Positions 19,493 to 28,405 of a stretch of 64,000 nt of DNA are shown here, piece by piece. A program made the position numbers and the translations under genes. Position 1 is the first letter of the stretch. Each line of letters begins with the position of its first letter. The stretch spans positions 1 to 64,000 of the forward strand of contig CALSUE010000009.1 of assembly GCA_943789455.1 (NCBI GenBank). Direction: 5' to 3'. The stretch comes from an uncultured Flavobacteriaceae bacterium (GTDB lineage: Bacteria; Bacteroidota; Bacteroidia; Flavobacteriales; Flavobacteriaceae). The notes below the pieces were generated by a model. It did not search any database, was not told the DNA's origin, and worked only from the letters and a program-made list of their open reading frames with translations.

Positions 19493-22400
19493 ATGAATTT
19501 ACGAAAGTTTATTTCTCTCTTGTCTTTCTCTTTAATTTTAGCTTTTAACTCATTATTTGGGCAATCAAATACTAATGAGTATAACTTTGTTTCTATAAAT
19601 GAAGACATAACTCAAAGTGCCATAACTTCTATATACAAAGATTCAGAGGGTTTTATTTGGATTACTACCTATGGTGATGGAATTCTAAGATATAACAGTG
19701 TAGATTTTAAGAGTTATAATCAGGGTCAAAATTCAGATAAAAAATCTTTAAACAGTTCTATAGTTTTTTCAATATTTCAGGATACTCAGAAAAATATTTG
19801 GGTTGGAACTGAATTAGGGTTAAATATTTATAACAATAAACTAGATAAGTTTGAAAATATAGATTTAGATGGTAAAAAACAAAAATTTCCCATACATGCT
19901 ATTACAGAATATGATGAAAACACCTTGCTTCTTGGTACTCACGAAAATGGATTGTATAAGCTAGATAAGAATACACTAAAATCAAAATTAATAAAATATC
20001 AAGAAAAAAAACCATTAAAGAATCTTCAAATCAATACAATTATCAAATCTTCTAATGGTCGTTTTTTAATTGGAACTAATCATGGTTTATTGACATTTGA
20101 TCCTTATGACGAAATTCTTCAGTTAGCTAAGTTTAATACAGAAAAAGGATATGGAACTATAGAAAAATCTATAGAATCTATGGTTTTAGGAAAAGATAAT
20201 TCTCTTTGGATAGGAACTTCTTCATCCGGACTTTATAAAATAACTAATAATGATGATCTCTATTTTATTGAAAAGTTTTCTATAACTAGAAAAAGAATAT
20301 TGTCTATAGCTGAAAAAACAAATGGAAATATTTTATGTGGAACAGAAAATGATGGTCTTTTTGAAATTAATTACAAAACAAAAAAAATCATAAACTACCA
20401 ACAAGATAAGCTAAATGTAAAAGGAATTAAATCTAACTCTATTTGGACGGTATTTACAGATGATAAAAATAGAATATGGCTTGGTTATTATAATCAAGGA
20501 ATAGATGTACATGACGATAATTATAAAAAGTTTTATACTATTCAAAGCTCATTAAATTTCACTAATTCACTAAATAAGAATTCTGTTACTGGTATTGTAA
20601 AGGATGAAAAAGGTAGATTTTGGATAAGTATGTTTGATGGAGGTGTTGATGTTTATGATCAAGAAGCAAAAGTTTTTGTCAGTTTATTTGATCAAAAAAA
20701 TGGGATTTCCAAAGGATTAGATCGTTTAGCGATTCCAACTATTTTTATAGATAGTAATAACAATGTTTGGGTTGGAACTTGGGAATCTGGTTTGTTTTTA
20801 TTAAAAAACAACAGCAATAAGTTTGTAAATATAAATATGTCTTCTGAAAATAGCGTACTTAAATCCAACAGAATAATGAGTTTTGATGAAGACTCAAAAG
20901 GAACCATTTGGATTGGTTCTTTTTTAGGTGGACTGTATTCATACGATCCAAACAAAGGAATTTTCAAACATCATGATTCATCAGAATTTAAAAAATATAA
21001 TATTGATACAAGTAATATTAGAAAAGTATTAGTAGATCATGAAGATAATATTTGGCTTGGAACAAGGGCAGGATTATTTAAAGTTGAATTGTCTTCGAAT
21101 AACACGTTTAAAGTTAGATCTTTAAATAAAGAAATGAATGCCAACTTTGAAATAAATTTTAATAATTCAATAATACCTAGTATTGTATTTAGCTTATTTG
21201 AGGATTCAAAGAATAATTTATGGATTGGCACATTGGGCGATGGACTTTCTAAATATAATATTGAAAAGAAATCATTTAAAAGGTATGATAAAAACACAGG
21301 TCTAATTCATGAAACTGTTTTTTCAATTACTGAAGATCATAATGGAACTATTTGGATTGGTGGTAATAAAGGTCTTACAAAATTAAATACAGAAAAAAAT
21401 ACCTTTACAGATTTTAGTAAAAAGGATGGGTTATTATCCAATAGTTTTAATTATAATGCTGTTTATAATGATAAAAACAATGTATTATATTTTGGTTCTT
21501 CTAGGGGAATAAATTACTTTAATCCTGACGAGATTAGCTATAATCAGGAAAAACCAATAGTCTATTTGTCTAACTTAAGGATATATAATGATCTGATTAA
21601 ACCAGATAAAGATCAGAGTCCGCTTAAAGAGGTTATTTCTAAAACGAAAGAATTAGCCTTGAATCACAGCCAAAGAGTTTTTACAATTGATTATGTTGGG
21701 ATCAGCTATACTCGAAGTGAAAATAACCAATATGCTTATTTTTTAGAGGGTTATGATAATGAATGGAATTATGTCGAAACCACTAGAAGCGCTACCTATA
21801 AAAATATTCCAGCGGGTGACTATACTTTTATGGTTAAATCCTCAAATAATGACGGTGTTTGGAATAATATACCTACTACATTAAAAATTAAAATTCAACC
21901 AGCTTGGTGGTCAACTAAAACAGCAATTACCAGTTACTTTTTATTATTAGTATTGTTAGGGTATTTTATCTACAAGTTTCTAGTTACTAGAATAGAAGAA
22001 AAAAGAATTTTACAGTTAGAAAGACAAGAATACAAGCAGTTTGAGGCTCTAAATGCAAAAAAAATACATTTTTTCACAAATATTTCTCATGAATTCAGAA
22101 CTCCTTTAACCCTAATTTTAACTCCGTTAGAAGATATTATTCAAAATACAAAGAATAAATTTCCTAAAGAAATTAATGAAAAACACAATATAATTTTTAA
22201 AAATGCAAAGCGTCTTTCAAGACTTATTAATGAGCTTATGGACTTTAGGAAGCTTCAATTTAACAAAATGACTATTAATGCTTCTCAAATTAATATTATA
22301 CCTTTTATTCAGGAGGTAGTTAGTCATTTTGAAGAAGAAGCATTTCTTAAAAATATTATGTTATCTGTTGATTATGATCAGGATGATCTCATGATATGGT

Positions 22401-23656
22401 CTGACCCATCTATGTTAGAAAAAATAATTTTCAACTTATTATCAAATGCATTCAAAGCAACACCAATAGGGGGGTTAATTACAGTTCATGTAAATAAATC
22501 TCCAGAATTAATAGAGCTTCCTTTAGTTAATAAAAATAAAGCTATTGAAGCTTTAGAAATTATCATAAGAGATACTGGTCTTGGTATCAAAGAAGAAAAT
22601 TTAACCAAGGTTTTTGATCGTTTTTATCAGGCTGATGAAATGAATGAGCAATATTATGGCGGAACAGGAATTGGTTTGGAATTAGTTAAGAATTTTGTAA
22701 ATCTACATAAAGGTAAAATTGTCTTAACTAGTAAAGAAAATATTGGAACTCAATTTAAAATTTATTTTCCGTTAGGGTATCACCATCTAAAAATAGCTGA
22801 GATCAATAAAGAAGAGAATAAGGTTATTAATCAATACTCTGAATCTCAAAATAAAAATTTAGAGGAGTTTGAGCCATTATTAGAGGAGGAGTATACTAGT
22901 AAAAAAATAGTTTTAATTGTTGAAGATAATGCGGAGTTGAGATCATACATGAAAAATGAATTGATTTCTGAATATAGTATTAAAGAAGCAGAAAATGGTT
23001 TAGAGGGCATTGAAAAAGCAAACAAATACATGCCAGATATTATTATTACGGATGTTATGATGCCAGTAATGGACGGTTTTGAATTATGCTTGAGAGTTAA
23101 AAGTGATATTAAAACTAGTCATATTCCTATTTTAATGGTTACAGCAAAAGGAATGCAAATAGATAAAGTAAAAGGAATAGATTCTGGTGCTGATGTATAT
23201 TTAAATAAGCCTTTTAATATGAAGGTTTTAAAATCTCATTTAAACCAATTAATTACCAGTAGGCAAGTCTTATTTGATAAATATTTTAATAGTGTCAGTA
23301 CAACAATAAACTCAGATCACACTACATCCTTAGATAAGGAATTTATGAATAATGTTCTCAATTATATTAATGAAAACATAAACGATGAAAAATTAAATGT
23401 AGAAAACCTTGCTGGCGAATTACTGTTAAGTAGAAGTAAATTATATCGAAAAATTAAGGCATTAACTGGAGATACAGCAAATGAGTTTATTAGAAAAGTT
23501 CGTTTGGAAAAGGCTAAACATATCATTGAAACTACAGAATATACGATAAGTGAAGTCTGTTACAAGGTAGGTTTTTCGTCTCCATCATATTTTACAAAAT
23601 GTTTTAAAGATTATTTTGAGTTTTTACCGACGGAGGTTAGGGATAACGTTAAATAA
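19493..23656 (+). CDS. Hybrid two-component system sensor/regulator (HTCS) with AraC output
   Basis: A one-protein signalling system of about 1387 residues that senses glycan fragments in the periplasm and activates PUL transcription. Start ATG 19493 is preferred over a GTG nine bases upstream because it opens directly into a signal peptide ending NSLFGQ. Fourteen or so two-component propeller repeats (FIWIGT..GL patterns) fill residues 30-690, then a Y_Y_Y domain and one membrane helix at about 805-830. The histidine kinase core has His866 in ISHEFRTPL, an N box and the GTGIGLELV G box. The receiver domain has phospho-acceptor Asp1187 in ITDVMMP. A C-terminal AraC helix-turn-helix follows. 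It diverges from susC. Confidence 0.96.
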   Translation: MNLRKFISLLSFSLILAFNSLFGQSNTNEYNFVSINEDITQSAITSIYKDSEGFIWITTYGDGILRYNSVDFKSYNQGQNSDKKSLNSSIVFSIFQDTQKNIWVGTELGLNIYNNKLDKFENIDLDGKKQKFPIHAITEYDENTLLLGTHENGLYKLDKNTLKSKLIKYQEKKPLKNLQINTIIKSSNGRFLIGTNHGLLTFDPYDEILQLAKFNTEKGYGTIEKSIESMVLGKDNSLWIGTSSSGLYKITNNDDLYFIEKFSITRKRILSIAEKTNGNILCGTENDGLFEINYKTKKIINYQQDKLNVKGIKSNSIWTVFTDDKNRIWLGYYNQGIDVHDDNYKKFYTIQSSLNFTNSLNKNSVTGIVKDEKGRFWISMFDGGVDVYDQEAKVFVSLFDQKNGISKGLDRLAIPTIFIDSNNNVWVGTWESGLFLLKNNSNKFVNINMSSENSVLKSNRIMSFDEDSKGTIWIGSFLGGLYSYDPNKGIFKHHDSSEFKKYNIDTSNIRKVLVDHEDNIWLGTRAGLFKVELSSNNTFKVRSLNKEMNANFEINFNNSIIPSIVFSLFEDSKNNLWIGTLGDGLSKYNIEKKSFKRYDKNTGLIHETVFSITEDHNGTIWIGGNKGLTKLNTEKNTFTDFSKKDGLLSNSFNYNAVYNDKNNVLYFGSSRGINYFNPDEISYNQEKPIVYLSNLRIYNDLIKPDKDQSPLKEVISKTKELALNHSQRVFTIDYVGISYTRSENNQYAYFLEGYDNEWNYVETTRSATYKNIPAGDYTFMVKSSNNDGVWNNIPTTLKIKIQPAWWSTKTAITSYFLLLVLLGYFIYKFLVTRIEEKRILQLERQEYKQFEALNAKKIHFFTNISHEFRTPLTLILTPLEDIIQNTKNKFPKEINEKHNIIFKNAKRLSRLINELMDFRKLQFNKMTINASQINIIPFIQEVVSHFEEEAFLKNIMLSVDYDQDDLMIWSDPSMLEKIIFNLLSNAFKATPIGGLITVHVNKSPELIELPLVNKNKAIEALEIIIRDTGLGIKEENLTKVFDRFYQADEMNEQYYGGTGIGLELVKNFVNLHKGKIVLTSKENIGTQFKIYFPLGYHHLKIAEINKEENKVINQYSESQNKNLEEFEPLLEEEYTSKKIVLIVEDNAELRSYMKNELISEYSIKEAENGLEGIEKANKYMPDIIITDVMMPVMDGFELCLRVKSDIKTSHIPILMVTAKGMQIDKVKGIDSGADVYLNKPFNMKVLKSHLNQLITSRQVLFDKYFNSVSTTINSDHTTSLDKEFMNNVLNYINENINDEKLNVENLAGELLLSRSKLYRKIKALTGDTANEFIRKVRLEKAKHIIETTEYTISEVCYKVGFSSPSYFTKCFKDYFEFLPTEVRDNVK

Positions 23657-23907
23657 TTGTACAAAATTTTAAAATTTTACAAAATGTACTAAATTTGTAC
23701 TAAAATATAATTAACTTTAATTTATTTTTAGAACTACATATTTAAATATACTCCCCATTATAAGGTTATTACCCCTCAGTTTTTTCTACCCCAAAACAAT
23801 ACTACCCCAGTAATATTTATACCCCGCTAAATTAATTTTTATTTTTTTTAAATTCATGTAGTGTGAATATTTATCAACTAATTAACTAAAACCTAAAAAC
23901 AAACATC
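23657..23907 (+). promoter_or_regulatory. Upstream region of three-gene cassette with five phased C4 tracts
   Basis: An AT-rich 251-bp gap. Bases 23657-23710 hold overlapping repeats of TTTGTAC/GTACAAA and AAAATTTT that could form a hairpin ending the sensor transcript. Downstream, CCCC occurs at 23753, 23772, 23789, 23805 and 23822, four of the five preceded by TA or A. Spacing of 16-19 bp in otherwise C-poor sequence looks like an array of activator sites. A weak -7-like TATTTAT lies near 23868. The regulator is unknown. Confidence 0.45.
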
Positions 23908-25167
23908 ATGAAAAAAACAGTATTAATTTTATTATTGGTTATCCCTAGTTTACTATTGGCTCAACAAAAAAAAGGATTTGTGCGAAGTTCTCTTCACATG
24001 CATTTAGTTGATGATTTTAGTTTTGACAATGGAGACAAAGTGTTAGATTCTTACAACAAGTTTCAATTCCCTCAAAATTACAATGACCATCGTATAAATT
24101 TAAACAAGATTAAGTTATCTGAATATGAACTAACCGATGAGGAAAAAGCTACTTCAGGAAAGAAAAAAAGTTTATTAGGTGCTGCTATCTCAGATGCTGC
24201 ATCAGGAGCTGTTGAAGGAAGTACAGGTGGGCTAGTTAAAGCTCAAGACAATTCTATGGTTAAGTTGCAACTGAATAAGTATAACAAATCTAATCAGATA
24301 GCTCACGAGCTTATCAAAAAGTGGTTTAACATAAAAGAGGATGGTTCATATAATATGGGGACAGTTACTCTGAGAGGATTACAAACTAAAACTATGGCAA
24401 TGGGTGCCTTAGCTGATGCATCCGGAACTGGTGCTATTGATCAAGTAAACTCATTAATTAACAATACATTCGTTGTGTACACTCGATTAAATTATGTAAG
24501 TAATGCTATTGCCGCTGCAGTAATTAAAGAAGTTGCTTACGCGCAAGTTGCAAAGCTCCCTGCTCTTTTGCAAGCTAAAGGGTATAAAGTAGCTGATAAA
24601 ATATATGAAAAAACTTCTGAAGGATTTTCTGTTTGGACTACAGCTTGGTTGTATAGATTAAAATGGGACCAAGATGTATTTAATTTATTTATTTCTACCA
24701 TAGATCAAGAAAAGCAAGCAATTGACTTAGAAAAATTTGCTGCTGCTAATTTTGAATTGGAGTTTATAAGTCAACAAAAAGCTACTTCATTGGTTACTTT
24801 TTCATTAAAAAAAGAAGACAAAGGTAGAACAGAACAAGATGTATTTGATTTGTCTACCATAAGAAATATGGATAAGGTTTTAGTTAAATTACAAAAGAAA
24901 AATGATATATTTAAACCTATATTTCCCTTACGTGACGGCTTTTCATTAGCTGCCGGTAAAAAAGAAGGAATAGATGGTGGAGAAACTTTTGAGGTTTTAG
25001 AAACAAGAAATGGAGAATATAAAAGAATAGGAACCATGAAGGTTGATAAAAAAAGAGTTTGGGACAATACTTGGACTGGAGAAGATATTGAACCTGGATT
25101 AACCTATTTTAAGAAGGGTAGTAAAAAATATGTACCTGGAAATCACTTTGTAAGACTAATAAAATAA
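23908..25167 (+). CDS. Secreted protein of unknown function, cassette gene 1
   Basis: A 419-residue protein with a clear signal peptide (MKKTVLILLLVIPSLLLAQ). I do not recognise the family. An Ala/Gly-rich stretch at about 85-115 (SLLGAAISDAASGAVEGSTGG) precedes a mostly helical middle part containing a second Ala-rich segment (ASGTGAIDQVNSL). The C-terminal 100 residues look like a beta-rich domain (PIFPLRDGFSLAAGKKEGIDGGETFEVLE...IGTMKV). No catalytic motif is evident. It starts a run of three secreted-protein genes spaced 6 and 5 bp apart, so the three products probably act together, in the periplasm or at the outer membrane. Confidence 0.8.
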   Translation: MKKTVLILLLVIPSLLLAQQKKGFVRSSLHMHLVDDFSFDNGDKVLDSYNKFQFPQNYNDHRINLNKIKLSEYELTDEEKATSGKKKSLLGAAISDAASGAVEGSTGGLVKAQDNSMVKLQLNKYNKSNQIAHELIKKWFNIKEDGSYNMGTVTLRGLQTKTMAMGALADASGTGAIDQVNSLINNTFVVYTRLNYVSNAIAAAVIKEVAYAQVAKLPALLQAKGYKVADKIYEKTSEGFSVWTTAWLYRLKWDQDVFNLFISTIDQEKQAIDLEKFAAANFELEFISQQKATSLVTFSLKKEDKGRTEQDVFDLSTIRNMDKVLVKLQKKNDIFKPIFPLRDGFSLAAGKKEGIDGGETFEVLETRNGEYKRIGTMKVDKKRVWDNTWTGEDIEPGLTYFKKGSKKYVPGNHFVRLIK

Positions 25168-25173
25168 TAACAT

Positions 25174-26622
25174 ATGAAATTTTTAAAAATCTGTATCGTA
25201 GCCTTATTAATAGTACCTATTAATTCTTTATTTTCTCAAACAAACAGTAATAGAAAAGTTACTGAGGAGAGAACAAGGAATTGGCAATATGAATCTGAAT
25301 GTTTTGAATCTGGAGGAGCAGGAAGTTCTTACTTAATTCAAGTTACTTCTTATGTTGGAGATGTTCGATTGGCACTCAATCAAGCCAAAAAAAATGCCAT
25401 CCATGCTGTTTTGTTTAAGGGAGTTGCCGGAAATGATTTAGGCTGTACAGCTAAAGAGCCATTAATTAAAAATGGAGTATACAATGATAATTTTGAATAC
25501 TTCGAAGATTTTTTTTACAATACGAGACAATACAACCAGTTTGCTACATTACCCTCTGGATCTGCTGAGTCTACTGAAAAGCTAAAAAGAAAAATGTATA
25601 AAGCAACATACGCTATTTCAGTAAATGTAGATGATTTAAGAAAAAAACTAGAATACGATAAAATTATTGAACCTATGGGTGCTGCCCTAGGTGGTGGCAG
25701 TGGTATGAAGCCTACAATCATGATTTTTCCAAGTGATGGTTGGTTAATGGATAATGGATTTGCAAAGTTTGTAGATAATCAAGGAGTTAAAACTTTAATT
25801 CCAGATTATACTTCAGCTCTTTTAGATAAAAACTTAAATATAGCCATTAGTACTTTAGATAAAATGGTGTCAGAAAGAGGATATCCCACAGTTAGGTTGG
25901 CTGAAACCTTGAAAAGTATAAATCAAGGAAGTGCCATGGATATTGCAGTGGAGGGAAGAGATGGTGGATCTGGAGAAACTCTATCGATGCTCGATGATTT
26001 ATTGAATACTGCTAAAGCAGATATCACATGGAAAGTTTCATGGACTGTTGAGACCAATGGTATTCAAAAATGGGTCTCGTATGGAATAGATGCTTTAGAT
26101 TCATATACAATGAAATCAATTGGTGTTGCAAATGATGACGGACCAAAGTCTATGGGTGCTTCAGTAGGCGCATTACTTAGACAAGCCGTAACAGATAAAA
26201 TGGATGGTTTTCTAGCAAGACATCAAGATTATTTCAAAAACATAGCTGAAAATGGAAGAGAGATTGCTTTAGACCTTAGAAGGTTTGATAGTTTTGAGTA
26301 TTATTTTAATGACGATGTAGAGTTTAAAGGTAGAGAAATGGAATTGTCTTCATTAATTAGAGGTTTTGTTGGGTCTATTGCTAAAGACAGAAATTTCTCG
26401 TATAATCCAGGTGAGAGTAAAATTGGAATTACGCAATTAAGAATAGAGATGAATGAAGAGGTAGAGGATTTATTTGGAGGTGGAGATCCTATTATAGAAC
26501 CTATGAATGCTGAAAAATTTGCTAAGAAAATTTCTAGTTTTATAAAAAAACAATTTGGGTATCCATCTAAAGTAACAACCTTAGGATTAGGAAAGGCTAG
26601 AATAACAATAGGAGAAAAATAA
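25174..26622 (+). CDS. Secreted protein, possibly DUF6175-like, cassette gene 2
   Basis: A 482-residue protein with a signal peptide ending near NSLFSQ. It opens with RNWQYESECFESGGAGSSY and a segment at about 55-75 (VRLALNQAKKNAIHAVLFKGV) reminiscent of LPP20/FlgT-like envelope domains. I think the Bacteroidota DUF6175 family fits, but this is from memory and uncertain. Gly-rich loops (GAALGGGSGMKP, AVEGRDGGSGET) separate alternating helix and strand regions. A later part (LLNTAKADITWKVSWTVE) resembles the curli-associated CsgG-type fold pattern only loosely. Genes 1 and 3 of the cassette lie 6 and 5 bp away. Function is unknown. Confidence 0.78.
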   Translation: MKFLKICIVALLIVPINSLFSQTNSNRKVTEERTRNWQYESECFESGGAGSSYLIQVTSYVGDVRLALNQAKKNAIHAVLFKGVAGNDLGCTAKEPLIKNGVYNDNFEYFEDFFYNTRQYNQFATLPSGSAESTEKLKRKMYKATYAISVNVDDLRKKLEYDKIIEPMGAALGGGSGMKPTIMIFPSDGWLMDNGFAKFVDNQGVKTLIPDYTSALLDKNLNIAISTLDKMVSERGYPTVRLAETLKSINQGSAMDIAVEGRDGGSGETLSMLDDLLNTAKADITWKVSWTVETNGIQKWVSYGIDALDSYTMKSIGVANDDGPKSMGASVGALLRQAVTDKMDGFLARHQDYFKNIAENGREIALDLRRFDSFEYYFNDDVEFKGREMELSSLIRGFVGSIAKDRNFSYNPGESKIGITQLRIEMNEEVEDLFGGGDPIIEPMNAEKFAKKISSFIKKQFGYPSKVTTLGLGKARITIGEK

Positions 26623-26627
26623 ATATT

Positions 26628-27752
26628 ATGAGAAAAAGTTTAATAGTAGTTTTTTTATTATCATTATCACTATCCATTCATTCACAGAATGATTTAGGAA
26701 AGAGTGATGACGCAGCAAGAATAGTATTGAATACATTTGTACCAGATGATATTCTTGAAAACGCACCCAGTGCTCGAAAATTATTTGTTACTAAATTAGG
26801 GCAAATTGCCAGTAGAAATGGTATGGGTGGAGGTGGAGCTTCTGGAAATAACAGATTTATTATTTCTGGAGATATTAATATTTTAACCAAAGATATTACG
26901 GCAACTGCACCAACTAAATATATAGTTACCATAGAAACCACTCTTGCAGTTGGTGATGGTATAGATGGAAAAGCATTTAGCTCAGAATTTATTGAATTTA
27001 AAGGAATTGGTATTTCTGAAGACAAAGCTTTTATTTCTGCCATAAGAAAGATTAATCCAAGACATAAATTGATTAAACAAGCCATTACAGAAGGAAAAGA
27101 AAAAATAATTGAATACTACAATTCTAGGTGTGATTTTATTTTAAAAGAAGCCTCTGCTCTGGCTGATTCCAGAAAGTTTGATGAAGCTGTTTTTTTACTA
27201 AATCAGGTACCTGAAGTAACTAAAGAGTGTTATGATAAATCTATGGATTTAGCGGTAGAAATAATTAAGAGAAAGTTTGAATTTGAATGCCAATCAAAGA
27301 TTGCTGAGGCTAAAGCATTAATTGCCAATGAAGATTTTTCAGGAGCATCTCAAATCTTGAATTTTTTCACTCAAGATATGGACTGTTATAGTGATGTAGA
27401 AGCTTTGTTGAAGCAAATTAATGTAGGTCTTTGTTCCAAATATTTAGGAGAGGCAAGAGGGCATTGGGCAAATAGAAATTCTACTTCTGCTGCAAATGCA
27501 TTAGCAAAAATTAATGCCAGCTCTCCATGTTATCAAGAAAGTCTTCAAGTAGCTCAAGAAATATCTAGTTTGTTAGACGAGAGAGAACAACGAGACTGGG
27601 ATTTAAATTATGAGAAATATAAAGACGGTCAAGCCATTAAGAACAGAAAATTAGACAATGCAGCTTCCATGATTCAAGCAGCAAGAGATGTAGGAGTTGC
27701 TTATGGGAAAAACCAACCCAAAACAGTAACGTATACTCGTATTATCAAATAA
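26628..27752 (+). CDS. Secreted protein with three Cys-paired helical repeats, cassette gene 3
   Basis: A 374-residue protein with a signal peptide ending SIHSQ. Residues 25-150 look like an LPP20/LpoB-type envelope domain (ISGDINILTKDI...YIVTIETTLAVGDG). From 168 to 315 there are three TPR-like helical repeats, each starting with Cys and closing with Cys-Tyr: Cys168/Cys201, Cys221/Cys253 and Cys269/Cys301. The constant 32-33 residue spacing suggests that each helical hairpin is stapled by a disulfide, consistent with an exported protein. The Lys-rich end (KYKDGQAIKNRKLDN) is not recognised. It is the last gene of the cassette and is followed by a terminator. Confidence 0.8.
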   Translation: MRKSLIVVFLLSLSLSIHSQNDLGKSDDAARIVLNTFVPDDILENAPSARKLFVTKLGQIASRNGMGGGGASGNNRFIISGDINILTKDITATAPTKYIVTIETTLAVGDGIDGKAFSSEFIEFKGIGISEDKAFISAIRKINPRHKLIKQAITEGKEKIIEYYNSRCDFILKEASALADSRKFDEAVFLLNQVPEVTKECYDKSMDLAVEIIKRKFEFECQSKIAEAKALIANEDFSGASQILNFFTQDMDCYSDVEALLKQINVGLCSKYLGEARGHWANRNSTSAANALAKINASSPCYQESLQVAQEISSLLDEREQRDWDLNYEKYKDGQAIKNRKLDNAASMIQAARDVGVAYGKNQPKTVTYTRIIK

Positions 27753-27776
27753 TAATTTATAGGATTTATTGCTTTT

Positions 27777-27805
27777 AAGAGCCGCCTTTTAGGTGGCTCT
27801 TATTA
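27777..27805 (+). terminator. Intrinsic terminator after the three-gene cassette
   Basis: AAGAGCCGCC (27777-27786) pairs with GGTGGCTCTT (27792-27801), with one G-T pair and a 5-nt loop. The following bases are only mildly T-rich. It lies between convergent genes and could serve both strands. Confidence 0.75.
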
Positions 27806-27821
27806 GTTTAATCGAATATTT

Positions 27822-28271
27822 TTACCTACTCAGTTTAAATCGTATTTTTCGAACACCATGATCTGTGTCCCATTGTTTCACCTCCTTGAAATGAAAGCTT
27901 GTGTATAATTTTGATGCAGGAATATTTTTAAGACCAGTTTCAACCGTAAAAACTTTAGAAGAAAAGTTTTGTAAGATATAATCCATTAATTCCCTTCCTA
28001 TACCTTGTCTAAAAAAATGAGGAGATACCACCAAACTATCAATGTGTGTTGTTTGTTCTTTGGAACTAACTTCTATAATAGCAACGATTTCGTCTTTGAT
28101 ATGGTATCCAAAAAAAGTAGTCTTACTTTTTGTATAATTTTTTAGAGGTCTTTGTAAAGGTGGAAAATTTACAGCATTCAGTAATTTAGCTTCTACAGCA
28201 TATGATTCTTGAAAAACAACACGCATTTTTGTAGCTATCGCTAGGTTAGTATGGTCTAGTTTTTTAATCAT
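27822..28271 (-). CDS. GNAT-family N-acetyltransferase
   Basis: A cytoplasmic 149-residue acetyltransferase. The acetyl-CoA-binding motif A is visible as IDSLVVSPHFFRQGIGRELM (about 75-95), matching R/QxxGxG/A on a beta4-alpha3 turn, and the later YTSFHFKEVKQW fits motif B. The length is normal for GNAT proteins. It converges with the three-gene cassette across a terminator and diverges from the FAD oxidoreductase gene. The substrate cannot be inferred. Confidence 0.85.
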   Translation of the reverse strand: MIKKLDHTNLAIATKMRVVFQESYAVEAKLLNAVNFPPLQRPLKNYTKSKTTFFGYHIKDEIVAIIEVSSKEQTTHIDSLVVSPHFFRQGIGRELMDYILQNFSSKVFTVETGLKNIPASKLYTSFHFKEVKQWDTDHGVRKIRFKLSR

Positions 28272-28405
28272 TTATTTATTTCTATGAATGTAGTAAACGA
28301 ATATAGGGAATCTAATTAAAAGCCATCATTCAAAAACAACTGTAATTTTATAATAAAATGTGTGCCTAATTATAGTAATTTTACTTAAATTATTTTTAGT
28401 AAAGT

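Noticed and set aside
23753..23825. CRISPR-like array of C4 tracts
   Set aside because: The repeat is only 4-6 bases with 12-15 base gaps; there are no 25-40 bp repeats and no cas genes.
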